A stretch of 37,867 bases of DNA, taken from contig LSZA01000031.1 in assembly GCA_001637315.1 (NCBI GenBank), positions 1 through 37,867 on the forward strand, read 5' to 3'. Under the pieces are notes generated by a model. It did no database searches, was not told where the DNA came from, and saw only the letters and a list, made by a program, of their open reading frames with translations. Below, piece by piece: positions 24,419 to 33,341 of the stretch; the first letter of the stretch is position 1, and each line of letters opens with the position of its first letter. The stretch comes from Phormidium willei BDU 130791. GTDB lineage: Bacteria > Cyanobacteriota > Cyanobacteriia > Cyanobacteriales > Geitlerinemataceae. A program made the position numbers and the translations under genes.

Positions 24419-24841
24419 CTTTGAACGGGGGGAGGGCGATCGCTGTTTCTGGAAACTGAAGTTGTTTCGATTATAGCGCCCGCTTCGGATTGGCTGTGGT
24501 AGTGCTAGCGGGTCAATCACCTGTATGTTTCTCAGGATGTTTTGGCGACGAATCGGGTTATGGCTGTGCTCAATCGCGGGCCGGGTCACGACACCAACAG
24601 AACGCTGGAATAGTTGCGCGAAGTCGTGTTCAATCTCATCGAGCTGAAAAAAGGTGATTCTTGCTTCGGAGTGAAAGGTGACGAGCAGATCGATATCGCT
24701 GGCTGGGGTGAAATCGTGACGGAGTGCCGAGCCGAAGATTGCCAGCTCGGTGATGTTCAAGCGATCACAGAGGGCGTAAATTTTCGTTGGCGAGGCGTGC
24801 AGTCGCTGGGCTAGCTGGTGTTGGGGGGCGAGGTGAAACAC
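24140..24841 (-). CDS. MNT-type nucleotidyltransferase, reading through into the Uma2 remnant
   Basis: The first about 110 residues are a minimal nucleotidyltransferase with G-S-A-L-R-H-D-F-T-P-A-S-D-I-D-L-L-V (the GSx10DxD motif), as in MntA-type antitoxins. Normal relatives end soon after R-R-Q-N-I-L-x-x-x-x-V-I. Here no stop is present after that point (24513-24419), so the frame runs on through the spacer into the Uma2 frame and ends at its first amber codon: a 233-residue fused frame. The usual HepT/HEPN partner is not seen downstream. Start is a GTG at 24841. Whether it is functional is unclear. Confidence 0.6.
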   Translation of the reverse strand: MFHLAPQHQLAQRLHASPTKIYALCDRLNITELAIFGSALRHDFTPASDIDLLVTFHSEARITFFQLDEIEHDFAQLFQRSVGVVTRPAIEHSHNPIRRQNILRNIQVIDPLALPQPIRSGRYNRNNFSFQKQRSPSPRSKMLTYTLDLTPFIQLSDRQFAQLCENHPEIKFERNSRGELIIMPPTGGETGNCNASLIVKLGIWNERHQLGYLFDSSTCFKLPNGGNRSPDLA

Positions 24842-24864
24842 GACGGGGGCTATCGTACTTTTCT

Positions 24865-24876
24865 ATAGTTAACTAT
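24865..24876. promoter_or_regulatory. Perfect 12-base palindrome upstream of the methyltransferase
   Basis: ATAGTTAACTAT lies 49 bases upstream of the -35 box at 24925. It could be an operator, but no regulator gene is recognised here. Confidence 0.3.
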
Positions 24877-24924
24877 CTCAAATCGGACTTAACACGATGC
24901 TTCTCAGGTTTAATAAAGTCTTTC

Positions 24925-24953
24925 TTACAATTAAAAGCCAATTATGCTATAAT
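24925..24953 (+). promoter_or_regulatory. Promoter of the cytosine methyltransferase gene
   Basis: TTACAA (24925-24930), a 17-base spacer and a perfect TATAAT (24948-24953) with an extended TGC element. It is the best sigma-70-type promoter seen in the window, 49 bases before the ATG. Confidence 0.7.
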
Positions 24954-25001
24954 CTTTTTAACCATAAAAAATGCAACTTTGACTCTATTAGCCATAAGAT
25001 A

Positions 25002-26273
25002 ATGCTGGACTTCTTAAACAAAGATAACTTAAGCAACAATCAATTTACAGTCATCGATCTATTCTCTGGTGCAGGAGGCATGAGCTATGGATTTCATGCT
25101 CATCCTCAGTTCAAGATTATTGGAGCTATAGATGCCCAAATAGGAAAGCCAAGTCTGGGTAAGGGAGTACTAGATTGCAATAAAACTTACGAAAAAAATA
25201 TAGGATTAAAACCCTATGAGTTCGATTTGTCAAAACTGAGTGGAGATCATCTTAAACAGTTGGTTGCCGATCGTCTTGACGGAAAACAATTAGACGTGCT
25301 GTTAGCTTGTCCTCCCTGCACTGGTTTTTCACGCACAAACCCGAAAAATCATATCATAGATGATACCAGGAATAGTCTTGTCCGTCGTGTTTCAAATTGG
25401 GTAAACTCTCTGCGTCCAAAAGTGATTATAATGGAGAACGCACGAGAATTGATTAAGGGTAATTTTAAGGCACATTTTTGGGGCTTGGTTTCAGATTTAG
25501 AATCCTTAAATTATACGGTCAGTTCTGCTGTTCATCTGCTAGATTGTTTTGGTCTTCCACAACGAAGAGAGCGAGCTTTAGTTATCGCAGTGATGAGAGA
25601 TTTACAACTTCATACTTTAGAAGAAATTTGGAAAGGATATCAAGTCTGTTCAGAAGCCGTGACCGTTCGTCGGGCAATAGAGTCATTACAGCCGGTTGTC
25701 GCTGGTGAAGTTTGTAGAAATGACCCAATGCATATTTCACCTCGGCAAGTTCATAGTTCAACGAGGCGTAGACTCCAACTTATTCCTAAAGATGGTGGAT
25801 CTTGGATAGATCTTAAAGATTGTTCAGAAGCTGATTTGGTTCTAACGCCAGCAATGAAAAGGCTCATTAAACAGCAAAAATTTGGATCTCATCCCGATGT
25901 TTATGGACGACTTTGGTGGGATCGGCCCGCAATTACGATTAAGCGAGAATGCGCTCATGTAGGCAATGGTAGATATTGTCACCCTGACCAAAATCGCCAG
26001 CTTACGGTCAGAGAAATGGCAATCTTACAAGGGTTTCCTAAAAACTATCAATTTGTTTCTTCCTCCCTTTCTAATATGTATCGGCATATTGGTGATGCTG
26101 TACCGCCATTAATTTCATACCAACTTGCATGGACTTCTTCATGGATTTTAACTGGTGTAAAGCCGAAGTTAGAACAAGTTATTTTGCCTAATACACACCT
26201 CTCATACAAAGATATTAAGCCTGATAGACAAGCTGAAAAATTACCTTTGTTGGAGCTTTTAGAAACAAAATAA
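25002..26273 (+). CDS. DNA (cytosine-5-)-methyltransferase
   Basis: A 423-residue C5-cytosine methyltransferase. Motif I is D-L-F-S-G-A-G-G-M (19-27), motif IV A-C-P-P-C-T-G-F-S-R (102-111, catalytic C106), motif VI M-E-N-A-R-E-L (144-150), motif VIII Q-R-R-E-R-A, and motif X G-D-A-V-P-P near the end. Motif VI has Ala where Val is usual, and motif IV has Thr where Gln is common. The target-recognition region (about residues 230-330) does not tell the specificity. It is AT-rich and without HIP1, unlike its surroundings. Convergent with the putative endonuclease, with which it probably forms a type II restriction-modification system. The frame is open to 24897; I start at the ATG at 25002, after the promoter. 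Confidence 0.93.
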   Translation: MLDFLNKDNLSNNQFTVIDLFSGAGGMSYGFHAHPQFKIIGAIDAQIGKPSLGKGVLDCNKTYEKNIGLKPYEFDLSKLSGDHLKQLVADRLDGKQLDVLLACPPCTGFSRTNPKNHIIDDTRNSLVRRVSNWVNSLRPKVIIMENARELIKGNFKAHFWGLVSDLESLNYTVSSAVHLLDCFGLPQRRERALVIAVMRDLQLHTLEEIWKGYQVCSEAVTVRRAIESLQPVVAGEVCRNDPMHISPRQVHSSTRRRLQLIPKDGGSWIDLKDCSEADLVLTPAMKRLIKQQKFGSHPDVYGRLWWDRPAITIKRECAHVGNGRYCHPDQNRQLTVREMAILQGFPKNYQFVSSSLSNMYRHIGDAVPPLISYQLAWTSSWILTGVKPKLEQVILPNTHLSYKDIKPDRQAEKLPLLELLETK

Positions 26274-26412
26274 GTCTAAATTGACAGCTTGCTGTCATAG
26301 AGTCGATAGCAGAAATATTTTACGAAACAGCGCCGTTTTTGTGTATAACATAAAACTGATAAAAACAATTGATAAACTCTCAGATATGCTGTCATACCTA
26401 AAGCTTTTGCTT

Positions 26413-27162
26413 TTAAATCGCATTTTTCGGTATTTTCCACACAGCATGACGAATACAATTTTCAATCATTAGATTTGCAATAGTGACTTTTTCAACACTT
26501 CCATCTAGTCTGAGTGTAAATGCTTTTTTCCCCTGATGAATGACGTTTGCACTGCATCCACCGTTCTTTGTTAAAGGTCCAAGATTACTAGATTTTATCT
26601 GAGATACTAATTTTAGAAGATCGAGAGGAATTTCGACTAACTCATATTCTAAGTAATCATCTCTGTTAAAAGATCTTAAGCAAAAAATCCTCTCATAACT
26701 TGAGAGATGACTCATGATGTGATCCTGAATACCTTTCACCAATTGTCGCTTTGTTTTACAATCACGGATCCATCGAGCTTCCATAAGTTTTGATATCGTC
26801 AATTCATCTTTTTTTATGGACTTAGAGCCTTCTGTTTTGAGCGAAAAAGCTACATTATTAATAATAATATCTTGCCCAGGATGATTTGGATTTGTAATTA
26901 GTTCTGCTCTTTTTCCAGTCGAGTTTGATGAAGCTAATACGATATATTCAAAGGATTTTTTTGTTAGTCTTTCTTCATGAAAAGCATGGTAAGCTAGAAG
27001 TCTGGCGGAAAAATCTTCCCAAAATTCTTGTGTCACAAAATCACTGTCAATTTTATTAGGTTTTTCAATTGTATTTCCTAGCTTTTCTGCCAACTCAGCA
27101 AGAATACGAATCTGGTTATCCGTTAGCTTTTTTAGTGCCTCTATAAGGCGTTCAGTAAACAT
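26413..27162 (-). CDS. Putative type II restriction endonuclease (PD-(D/E)xK-like)
   Basis: A 249-residue protein. The first about 70 residues are helical; a core follows with N-H-P-G-Q-D-I-I-I-N-N-V-A-F-S-L-K-T-E-G (D98 and K109), the spacing of a PD-(D/E)xK nuclease active site with the acidic residue before x-K replaced by Ser, and then S-K-S-I-K-K-D-E-L-T-I-S-K-L-M-E. I cannot name the family from memory. The call rests on this motif and on its position facing a C5 methyltransferase across a 139-base gap. AT-rich like its partner. Start is an ATG at 27162. Confidence 0.65.
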   Translation of the reverse strand: MFTERLIEALKKLTDNQIRILAELAEKLGNTIEKPNKIDSDFVTQEFWEDFSARLLAYHAFHEERLTKKSFEYIVLASSNSTGKRAELITNPNHPGQDIIINNVAFSLKTEGSKSIKKDELTISKLMEARWIRDCKTKRQLVKGIQDHIMSHLSSYERIFCLRSFNRDDYLEYELVEIPLDLLKLVSQIKSSNLGPLTKNGGCSANVIHQGKKAFTLRLDGSVEKVTIANLMIENCIRHAVWKIPKNAI

Positions 27163-27324
27163 TTTGCTTTTTGTTCTTTGATTTGGTGTGATTTAAAATC
27201 TATTTTAGTTGGCAACTAGAATGATATGGAACCCCCTAAATCTTGAAATAAACATTTATTTTTGAACTCCCGAACAATAAGGAGTGTGTATAAATCTATA
27301 AAAAAAACTATAATATGTCATTGA

Positions 27325-27379
27325 GGTGCATCTCACTCAAAACCATCTCTAATCAACAGTTTAGACAATGAGATGCACC
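27325..27379. repeat. 11-bp inverted repeat downstream of ilvC
   Basis: GGTGCATCTCA (27325-27335) and its exact complement TGAGATGCACC (27369-27379) enclose 33 bases. It lies 12 bases past the ilvC stop. It could form a long-looped hairpin, but no T run follows directly, so a terminator role is uncertain; it also marks the edge of the restriction-modification island. Confidence 0.5.
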
Positions 27380-27390
27380 CAATAGACTCT

Positions 27391-28464
<1,074 letters not shown>

Positions 28465-28631
28465 TCAGCGTTAGATAGAAAACACAATCTTCTATTGTAT
28501 CAAAGAGTGGTCGGGCTGTTCGGGGTTGTAAGTTTCCGTCGCGATCGCCCGCGTTAGATCTCAGATCAGAGGTTAAACTACAGAACAGGGACAGTGACCC
28601 GCGACAACGGTTCGAGAGAGGGACAACGACT

Positions 28632-30554
28632 ATGAGGCTCGGACGGTATTCCATCGAGTTTGCGACTCAGGTAGTGACAGCCATGGCGGTTGTCCTGTTG
28701 TCGAGTTCTGGCAACGTGGTTCAGGGACAAGAGTCTGCACCGTTAAGCGAGAGCGAGGCCCAGGAATTGCAACAATTTCGGGCGCAGGAGAGTGTTCAGG
28801 AGAATCTGGAACGGGCGATCGCCAACAGTGTCAGTTTACGCGATCGCATCGATGCTCAGATTGAAACCGCCCTAGCCAGCCAACGACCGGCGATTACCGC
28901 TGTGTTTGTGGTATTGGCCCTACTTCCCCTCCTGGGAGCGATCGCCGTCTGGCTGATTCTCAATCGTCTCGAAACTCGGGCCAACGCCTACGCCCAAGAA
29001 ATGAACAGCATCAAAAATGATGCCATGGCTGAGTTACTGGGAATGATGAACGAGGCCCAATCGGTCTTACATCAGATCCAAACAACCATCAACGAACCCT
29101 TACCAAAGGTTCCCGTCGGTACGCAACGCCAACTCAGTCGGCGTTCTCAATCCCTCGATGACTCCCTCGATGAGGATGACCCCCGAGAAGAGCCTTTTCC
29201 CTCGCCGCCGCCTCCGCTGGATATCACTCAAGACGATCCCCCTGAGGAGGTGGAGGAAAACTCGATCGCCGCCGAGGAGTTAGATCAACCAGCGGCCCAA
29301 GAATTAGAACAAGAAGAAGAGACTTCGCCCTCATTTAACTCCATTTTGGACTCAGAAGAGGACGACGAGGATGAAACAGCCCCACCCTCATTCAACTCCA
29401 TTTTGGACTCAGAAGAGGACGACGAGGCGTTAGATCCCTCTCAACCCCAATCCGTCAACTCCATCTTAGACAACGACACGGAGTCCGATGAGTCCTCAAA
29501 CAACTCGATCGCCAACGCAGCCAGCGCCCCCCCACCCGTGACCTATCGCGGGGGTGACGAGGGCATCGCAACGGCCTCAGAGAACCGTCTTAATGGCAAT
29601 TCTGGCAATTCGATCCCCCAGGCTCAACCCCCCGTCCAACCCCAGTCATCTCAGGCCAGTGCAGCGGAATTTTGCCGTCAAGCCAACGCCTTGTTCTTTA
29701 GTGGCCGCTATGCAGAAGCGATCGCCGCCTATCAGCAAGCCGTCCAACTCAAACCCGACTATCATCAGGCCTGGAGTAATCAGGGAAGCGCCCTATTTCA
29801 TCTGCAACGCTATCCCGAAGCCATTAGCGCCTATAATCGCGCCCTGGGCATCCATCCAGACTATCCTGAAGCCTGGAACAATAAGGGGGGCGCCCTCTCG
29901 AAACTGGGGCAATATGAGGAAGCTTTGGCGGCCTACGATCGCGCTGTGGAACTCAAACCTGATTATGTTGAAGCTTGGAACAATCGCGGTTTAGCCTTGA
30001 TGGAACTCAAACGCTATAAAGAGTCGGTCGCTTCCTATAACCGGGCCGTGAAACTCAAACCCGATTATGTCGAAGCCTGGAATAATCGCGGTTTAGCCTT
30101 CGCCGCTGCTGATCTTCATGATCACGCCCTACGCTGTTTTGAGAAGGCCCAGAATCTCAACCCCGATTATCTCGATAGTTATCGCAATCAGGGGATATCC
30201 CTGGCCGCCCTCGAACGCTATCCCGAAGCGATCGCCGCCTACCGACGGGGAACCGAGATTCAACCCCAAGATATCCCCACTTGGTACTATTTGGGACAAC
30301 TCCTCACTCACCTGCAACGGTATGATGAGGCGATCGCGGCCTATGATGAGGCGATCGCCCTGCAACCGGCTATCCCCGAGATTTGGTATAACAAGGCTGG
30401 TTGCTATAGTACGCAAGGCTTTGTGGCCCCCTGCTTGGAAAGCCTGCAAGAGGCCATTCGTCTCGCCCCCCATCCCTACCGTGAACGAGCCCAAGTTGAT
30501 CCGCGTTTCGATGAGATTCGCCAAGATGAACGGTTCAAACAATTGTTGGTATGA
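28632..30554 (+). CDS. Membrane-anchored TPR protein with acidic linker
   Basis: A 640-residue protein: an N-terminal hydrophobic segment (about 12-26, possibly a signal sequence), a helical region, a second strong transmembrane helix (88-110), a long acidic, Pro-rich linker (about 150-340), then about eight tetratricopeptide repeats to the end. The linker holds a repeated P-S-F-N-S-I-L-D-S-E-E-D-D-E, present twice nearly identically (from 29328 and 29385) and a third time in degenerate form. The TPR region would face the cytoplasm or periplasm depending on topology. Function unknown. The next gene encodes a shorter protein of the same plan, so the pair is a tandem duplication. Confidence 0.85.
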   Translation: MRLGRYSIEFATQVVTAMAVVLLSSSGNVVQGQESAPLSESEAQELQQFRAQESVQENLERAIANSVSLRDRIDAQIETALASQRPAITAVFVVLALLPLLGAIAVWLILNRLETRANAYAQEMNSIKNDAMAELLGMMNEAQSVLHQIQTTINEPLPKVPVGTQRQLSRRSQSLDDSLDEDDPREEPFPSPPPPLDITQDDPPEEVEENSIAAEELDQPAAQELEQEEETSPSFNSILDSEEDDEDETAPPSFNSILDSEEDDEALDPSQPQSVNSILDNDTESDESSNNSIANAASAPPPVTYRGGDEGIATASENRLNGNSGNSIPQAQPPVQPQSSQASAAEFCRQANALFFSGRYAEAIAAYQQAVQLKPDYHQAWSNQGSALFHLQRYPEAISAYNRALGIHPDYPEAWNNKGGALSKLGQYEEALAAYDRAVELKPDYVEAWNNRGLALMELKRYKESVASYNRAVKLKPDYVEAWNNRGLAFAAADLHDHALRCFEKAQNLNPDYLDSYRNQGISLAALERYPEAIAAYRRGTEIQPQDIPTWYYLGQLLTHLQRYDEAIAAYDEAIALQPAIPEIWYNKAGCYSTQGFVAPCLESLQEAIRLAPHPYRERAQVDPRFDEIRQDERFKQLLV

Positions 30555-30589
30555 GGGGGGAACACCGGAACAGGGAACACCGGAACAGG
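30555..30589. repeat. Direct repeat of GGAACACCGGAACAG (heptamer family)
   Basis: Two copies of GGAACACCGGAACAGG in tandem, the complement of the CTGTTCCGGTGTTCC word at the other sites. It starts at the stop codon of the first TPR gene. Confidence 0.75.
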
Positions 30590-30596
30590 AAAAAAA

Positions 30597-30625
30597 CCAC
30601 CCCTAACCCCTCCTGGGAGGGGATG
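30597..30625. repeat. Interspersed word CCACCCCTAACCCCTCC with hairpin
   Basis: The 17-base word is identical to 20285-20301 inside the MITE-like element. Here it is followed by TGGGAGGGGATGG, and CCCCTC/GAGGGG can form a 6-bp stem. Confidence 0.6.
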
Positions 30626-30708
30626 GCAAGAGGCAAAAAAACATGAAAAAAAGCCTTTCTGGTTGCTTTGTCTCCGATGATTTTTTGACAACAACTTAAC
30701 GATTTACC

Positions 30709-31740
30709 ATGATGCCAAAATCCTATATTTTAGCGGTTCTATCTCTCCTGTTGGTGTCTCCCAAAGGGGCGATCGCACAGGATCCCACCGCACCCCAACC
30801 GACTCCCCCCGACGCAGTGGCGCCACTGCCGCCGGACGGTCCCGCAGAACCCTCCTTTACAGCCCCAGTTCCCACAGAACCCGCAGAACCCTCCTTTATT
30901 GCCCCCGTTCCGGCGGAACCTGACCCGAGTTTAGATTGGCAAATTGAGAATCGCTTGCGTAATAGCCCGGTGGTTCAGGATGCGATCAATGATGCCGTTG
31001 ATCGTAACTTTTCCTGGACATTTGGCTTATTAAATATCCTCTTATTGCTGTTGATTTTATTCCCCATCGCTGGGATTGCCCTGTTGTGGTGGATGCGCCG
31101 AGAAATGGTGTCTCAAGTGGTTGATGAAGTCGAAGGCCATCTCTCGGATGAATTGAAAGCTGAAGTCAGCCGGGAGTTAAAAGCTGATTTTGCCTCAGCC
31201 AGCGCCCCCGCAGCCGCTTCAGCCGCTGAACCGGCCCAACTTAAAGATATGGTGTCGATGGCCTTGTCGGTGCAAAATGTTATGTCCAATGCCCGCCATA
31301 CTATTGAAAACTCCATGCAACTGCAAGATCGACTTGATGGACGGTTGCAGGATGTCTTGGAACTCCAGATGATGCAAGGGCGACAACTTGAAGCCAATGG
31401 CCAGTATACCGAGGCGATCGCCGCCTTTGATCGCGCCATTGAAGTCGATGAACACCATCGGGAGGCCTATTGCGCCAAAGGCAATCTTCTCATTACCCTA
31501 CAACGCCTCGAAGAAGCCCTCGCCACCTATGCCCAAGCCGTGAAAGTGGCCCCCGATTGTGCCGAAGCCTGGTATGGGATTGCCCGCTGCTATGCCCTCG
31601 TCGGCCATCACGAACCAGCCATTGATAATCTCAAAAAAGCCATTCATCTCAACCCCAGCTTGAAGGAACAGGCCCAACAGAATGAGGCCTTCGCCAATCT
31701 GCGGGAACAAGACGCGTTTCAAACGGCCCTAGTCGGTTAA
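30709..31740 (+). CDS. Membrane-anchored TPR protein, shorter paralogue
   Basis: A 343-residue protein with a signal peptide (about 1-23, ending G-A-I-A-Q), a Pro-rich stretch holding two copies of P-A-E-P-S-F-x-A-P-V-P, a transmembrane helix (about 104-128, ending W-W-M-R-R), an Ala/Glu helical linker and three tetratricopeptide repeats (about 218-319). The plan and closing segment (A-F-A-N-L-R-E-Q-D-A-F-Q-T-A-L) match the protein encoded immediately upstream. Two adjacent ATG codons are possible. Function unknown; the pair is likely to act together. Confidence 0.83.
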   Translation: MMPKSYILAVLSLLLVSPKGAIAQDPTAPQPTPPDAVAPLPPDGPAEPSFTAPVPTEPAEPSFIAPVPAEPDPSLDWQIENRLRNSPVVQDAINDAVDRNFSWTFGLLNILLLLLILFPIAGIALLWWMRREMVSQVVDEVEGHLSDELKAEVSRELKADFASASAPAAASAAEPAQLKDMVSMALSVQNVMSNARHTIENSMQLQDRLDGRLQDVLELQMMQGRQLEANGQYTEAIAAFDRAIEVDEHHREAYCAKGNLLITLQRLEEALATYAQAVKVAPDCAEAWYGIARCYALVGHHEPAIDNLKKAIHLNPSLKEQAQQNEAFANLREQDAFQTALVG

Positions 31741-31906
31741 ATTGGCGAAAGGGGCTCAATCTCGCAATCCTTGTGATGGGGGCAACCGCCGGGGTTTGCC
31801 CTCCCTGAAAAGGATGTCTTTAAGGTATCAATTTGTAACAAGGACTTGACAACTCGGTACAATAGACTCAAACAAACTGCTTTTTATCGAATTTTGATCG
31901 AGCATT

Positions 31907-32599
31907 ATGAGTCAAATTGCCTTAAATACCTTGGCGATCGGCATTTTTAGCCTCACCATGTTTTCCCTACTGGGGCCGATGCTACATCTGTCGCCTCTGT
32001 ACCCGGCGGCGACAGTGTTTGCCCTGTTGGGGTTCGCCACCGTCGATCAGTTGGGGTTCCAAGGCCAGGGAGGACTGGTATTTCTCGATTGGTTGGGGGC
32101 TAGTACCAGCGATCGCCGTCAGCGGGTCATTCGCCATGAAGCGGGCCATTTCCTCGTGGCCTATCTATTAGAGGTTCGCATTGCCAACTACAGCCTCAGC
32201 GCCTGGGAAGCGCTGCGACAGGGACAAACTGGGCGCGGAGGGGTACAGTTCGATGATGGCCAGTTACTCTCTCAACTCAGCCAAGGACAACTCTCCTCTC
32301 AGCAGTTAAATCGCTATGCCATGATTTGGATGGCCGGAATCGCCGCCGAAGAACTTGAGGAAGATGCGGCCCGAGGTGGCATTGACGATCGCCAACAACT
32401 GCGTTTAGTCTTGCGTCAGTTGCGTCCCGTCGTGGGCGACAGCGAGGCCCGAGAACGCTGGGCAATTTTACAGGCCCGCACCCTCATCGATCGCCATCGG
32501 GATGCCTATGAGGCCTTAGTTGACGCCATGTCACAAGGGTTAAGCGTCCAAGACTGCTGCGATCGCATCCAACAGCATCTCACCCCAGCCGTCTCCTAA
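31907..32599 (+). CDS. Free-standing M41 (FtsH-like) metalloprotease-domain protein
   Basis: A 230-residue protein with two hydrophobic N-terminal segments (about 8-27 and 33-50), then H-E-A-G-H (77-81), the zinc motif of M41 proteases, and a downstream I-A-A-E-E-L followed by G-G-I-D-D-R-Q-Q-L, where FtsH has its third metal ligand Asp. There is no AAA+ ATPase domain. Related ATPase-less proteins occur in cyanobacteria and plastids; activity is unproven. The ATG at 31907 has no strong ribosome-binding site; a TACAAT at 31860 is a possible -10. Confidence 0.82.
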   Translation: MSQIALNTLAIGIFSLTMFSLLGPMLHLSPLYPAATVFALLGFATVDQLGFQGQGGLVFLDWLGASTSDRRQRVIRHEAGHFLVAYLLEVRIANYSLSAWEALRQGQTGRGGVQFDDGQLLSQLSQGQLSSQQLNRYAMIWMAGIAAEELEEDAARGGIDDRQQLRLVLRQLRPVVGDSEARERWAILQARTLIDRHRDAYEALVDAMSQGLSVQDCCDRIQQHLTPAVS

Positions 32600-32721
32600 T
32601 CGCCTCTTGACGGGGGGGGTTGTTTCGTCCGATGGTTGAGTCAGCGGGTAGTCTGGGCCGGCTTAACCCGGTCACAACTGCCAAAATTAGCAATCATAAC
32701 AAATAAGGTTTGAAAAACGTC

Positions 32722-33276
32722 ATGACCGGGTTTAAACGACTGGTGGCGATGCTTTCGGTAGTCATCGCCCTGACGCTGACGGGATGCAGTACCTCCCCAA
32801 GCAGCGGCTTAACCTCATTTACCGATAGTTACGATGGCTATCGCTTCCTCTATCCCAACGAATGGATTGAGATGGATGCGTCGAACCTAGCGCCGGATGT
32901 GGTGTTACATGATCTCATCGAACGCAGTGAAAATGTCAGCGTGATTATCAATCCCGCCGAAGCCGGACAAACCCTAGCGGATTTGGGAACCCCGACCGAA
33001 GTGGGGTATGAACTCTCGAAACGGGCCATCGCCCCCGAAGGAAGCGATCGCGTGGCGGAGTTACTCGATGCCCAATCGCGACAGGATGAGGATGGTAAAA
33101 CCTACTATATCCTCGAATATGCCGTGACGCTGCCCGATCAGCTACGTCACAACATCGCCAGTATCTCGATTTCTCGTGATAAACTCTTTACCCTGAATGT
33201 TTCCACCACAGAACGCCGTTGGCAAGAAATTCAGGATAAACTGCGGATTGTTGCTCGTTCGTTCTTTGTCTACTAA
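32722..33276 (+). CDS. psbP: PsbP-like lipoprotein (CyanoP)
   Basis: A 184-residue lipoprotein. The signal peptide ends in the lipobox L-T-G-C, so the mature protein is lipid-anchored in the thylakoid lumen. It then shows the PsbP pattern: Y-D-G-Y-R-F-L-Y-P-N-E-W-I-E near residue 40, and T-L-N-V-S-T-T-E-R-R-W near the end. CyanoP is a peripheral, early-assembly-associated PSII factor (family knowledge). The frame opens at a TTG at 32710; I choose the ATG at 32722, which gives the normal signal peptide. A start at the TTG is possible since AAGG lies just before it. Confidence 0.88.
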   Translation: MTGFKRLVAMLSVVIALTLTGCSTSPSSGLTSFTDSYDGYRFLYPNEWIEMDASNLAPDVVLHDLIERSENVSVIINPAEAGQTLADLGTPTEVGYELSKRAIAPEGSDRVAELLDAQSRQDEDGKTYYILEYAVTLPDQLRHNIASISISRDKLFTLNVSTTERRWQEIQDKLRIVARSFFVY

Positions 33277-33341
33277 TTCGCTAATTTGCGTTAGGAATCC
33301 TTGGACGACTGTTTGTTGATAAAGTCCCGCAGGAAGATCCC

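Noticed and set aside
24107-24424. 105-codon plus-strand frame over the Uma2 remnant
   Set aside because: Opposite strand to a region that aligns in frame with Uma2; not a separate gene.
27163-27390. A controller (C-protein) gene or ncRNA between the endonuclease and ilvC
   Set aside because: No open frame of useful length and no recognisable RNA structure other than the 11-bp inverted repeat.
31741-31820. Terminator after the second TPR gene (GGGCAACC...GGTTTGCCC)
   Set aside because: The stem is short with a bulge and is not followed by a T run.
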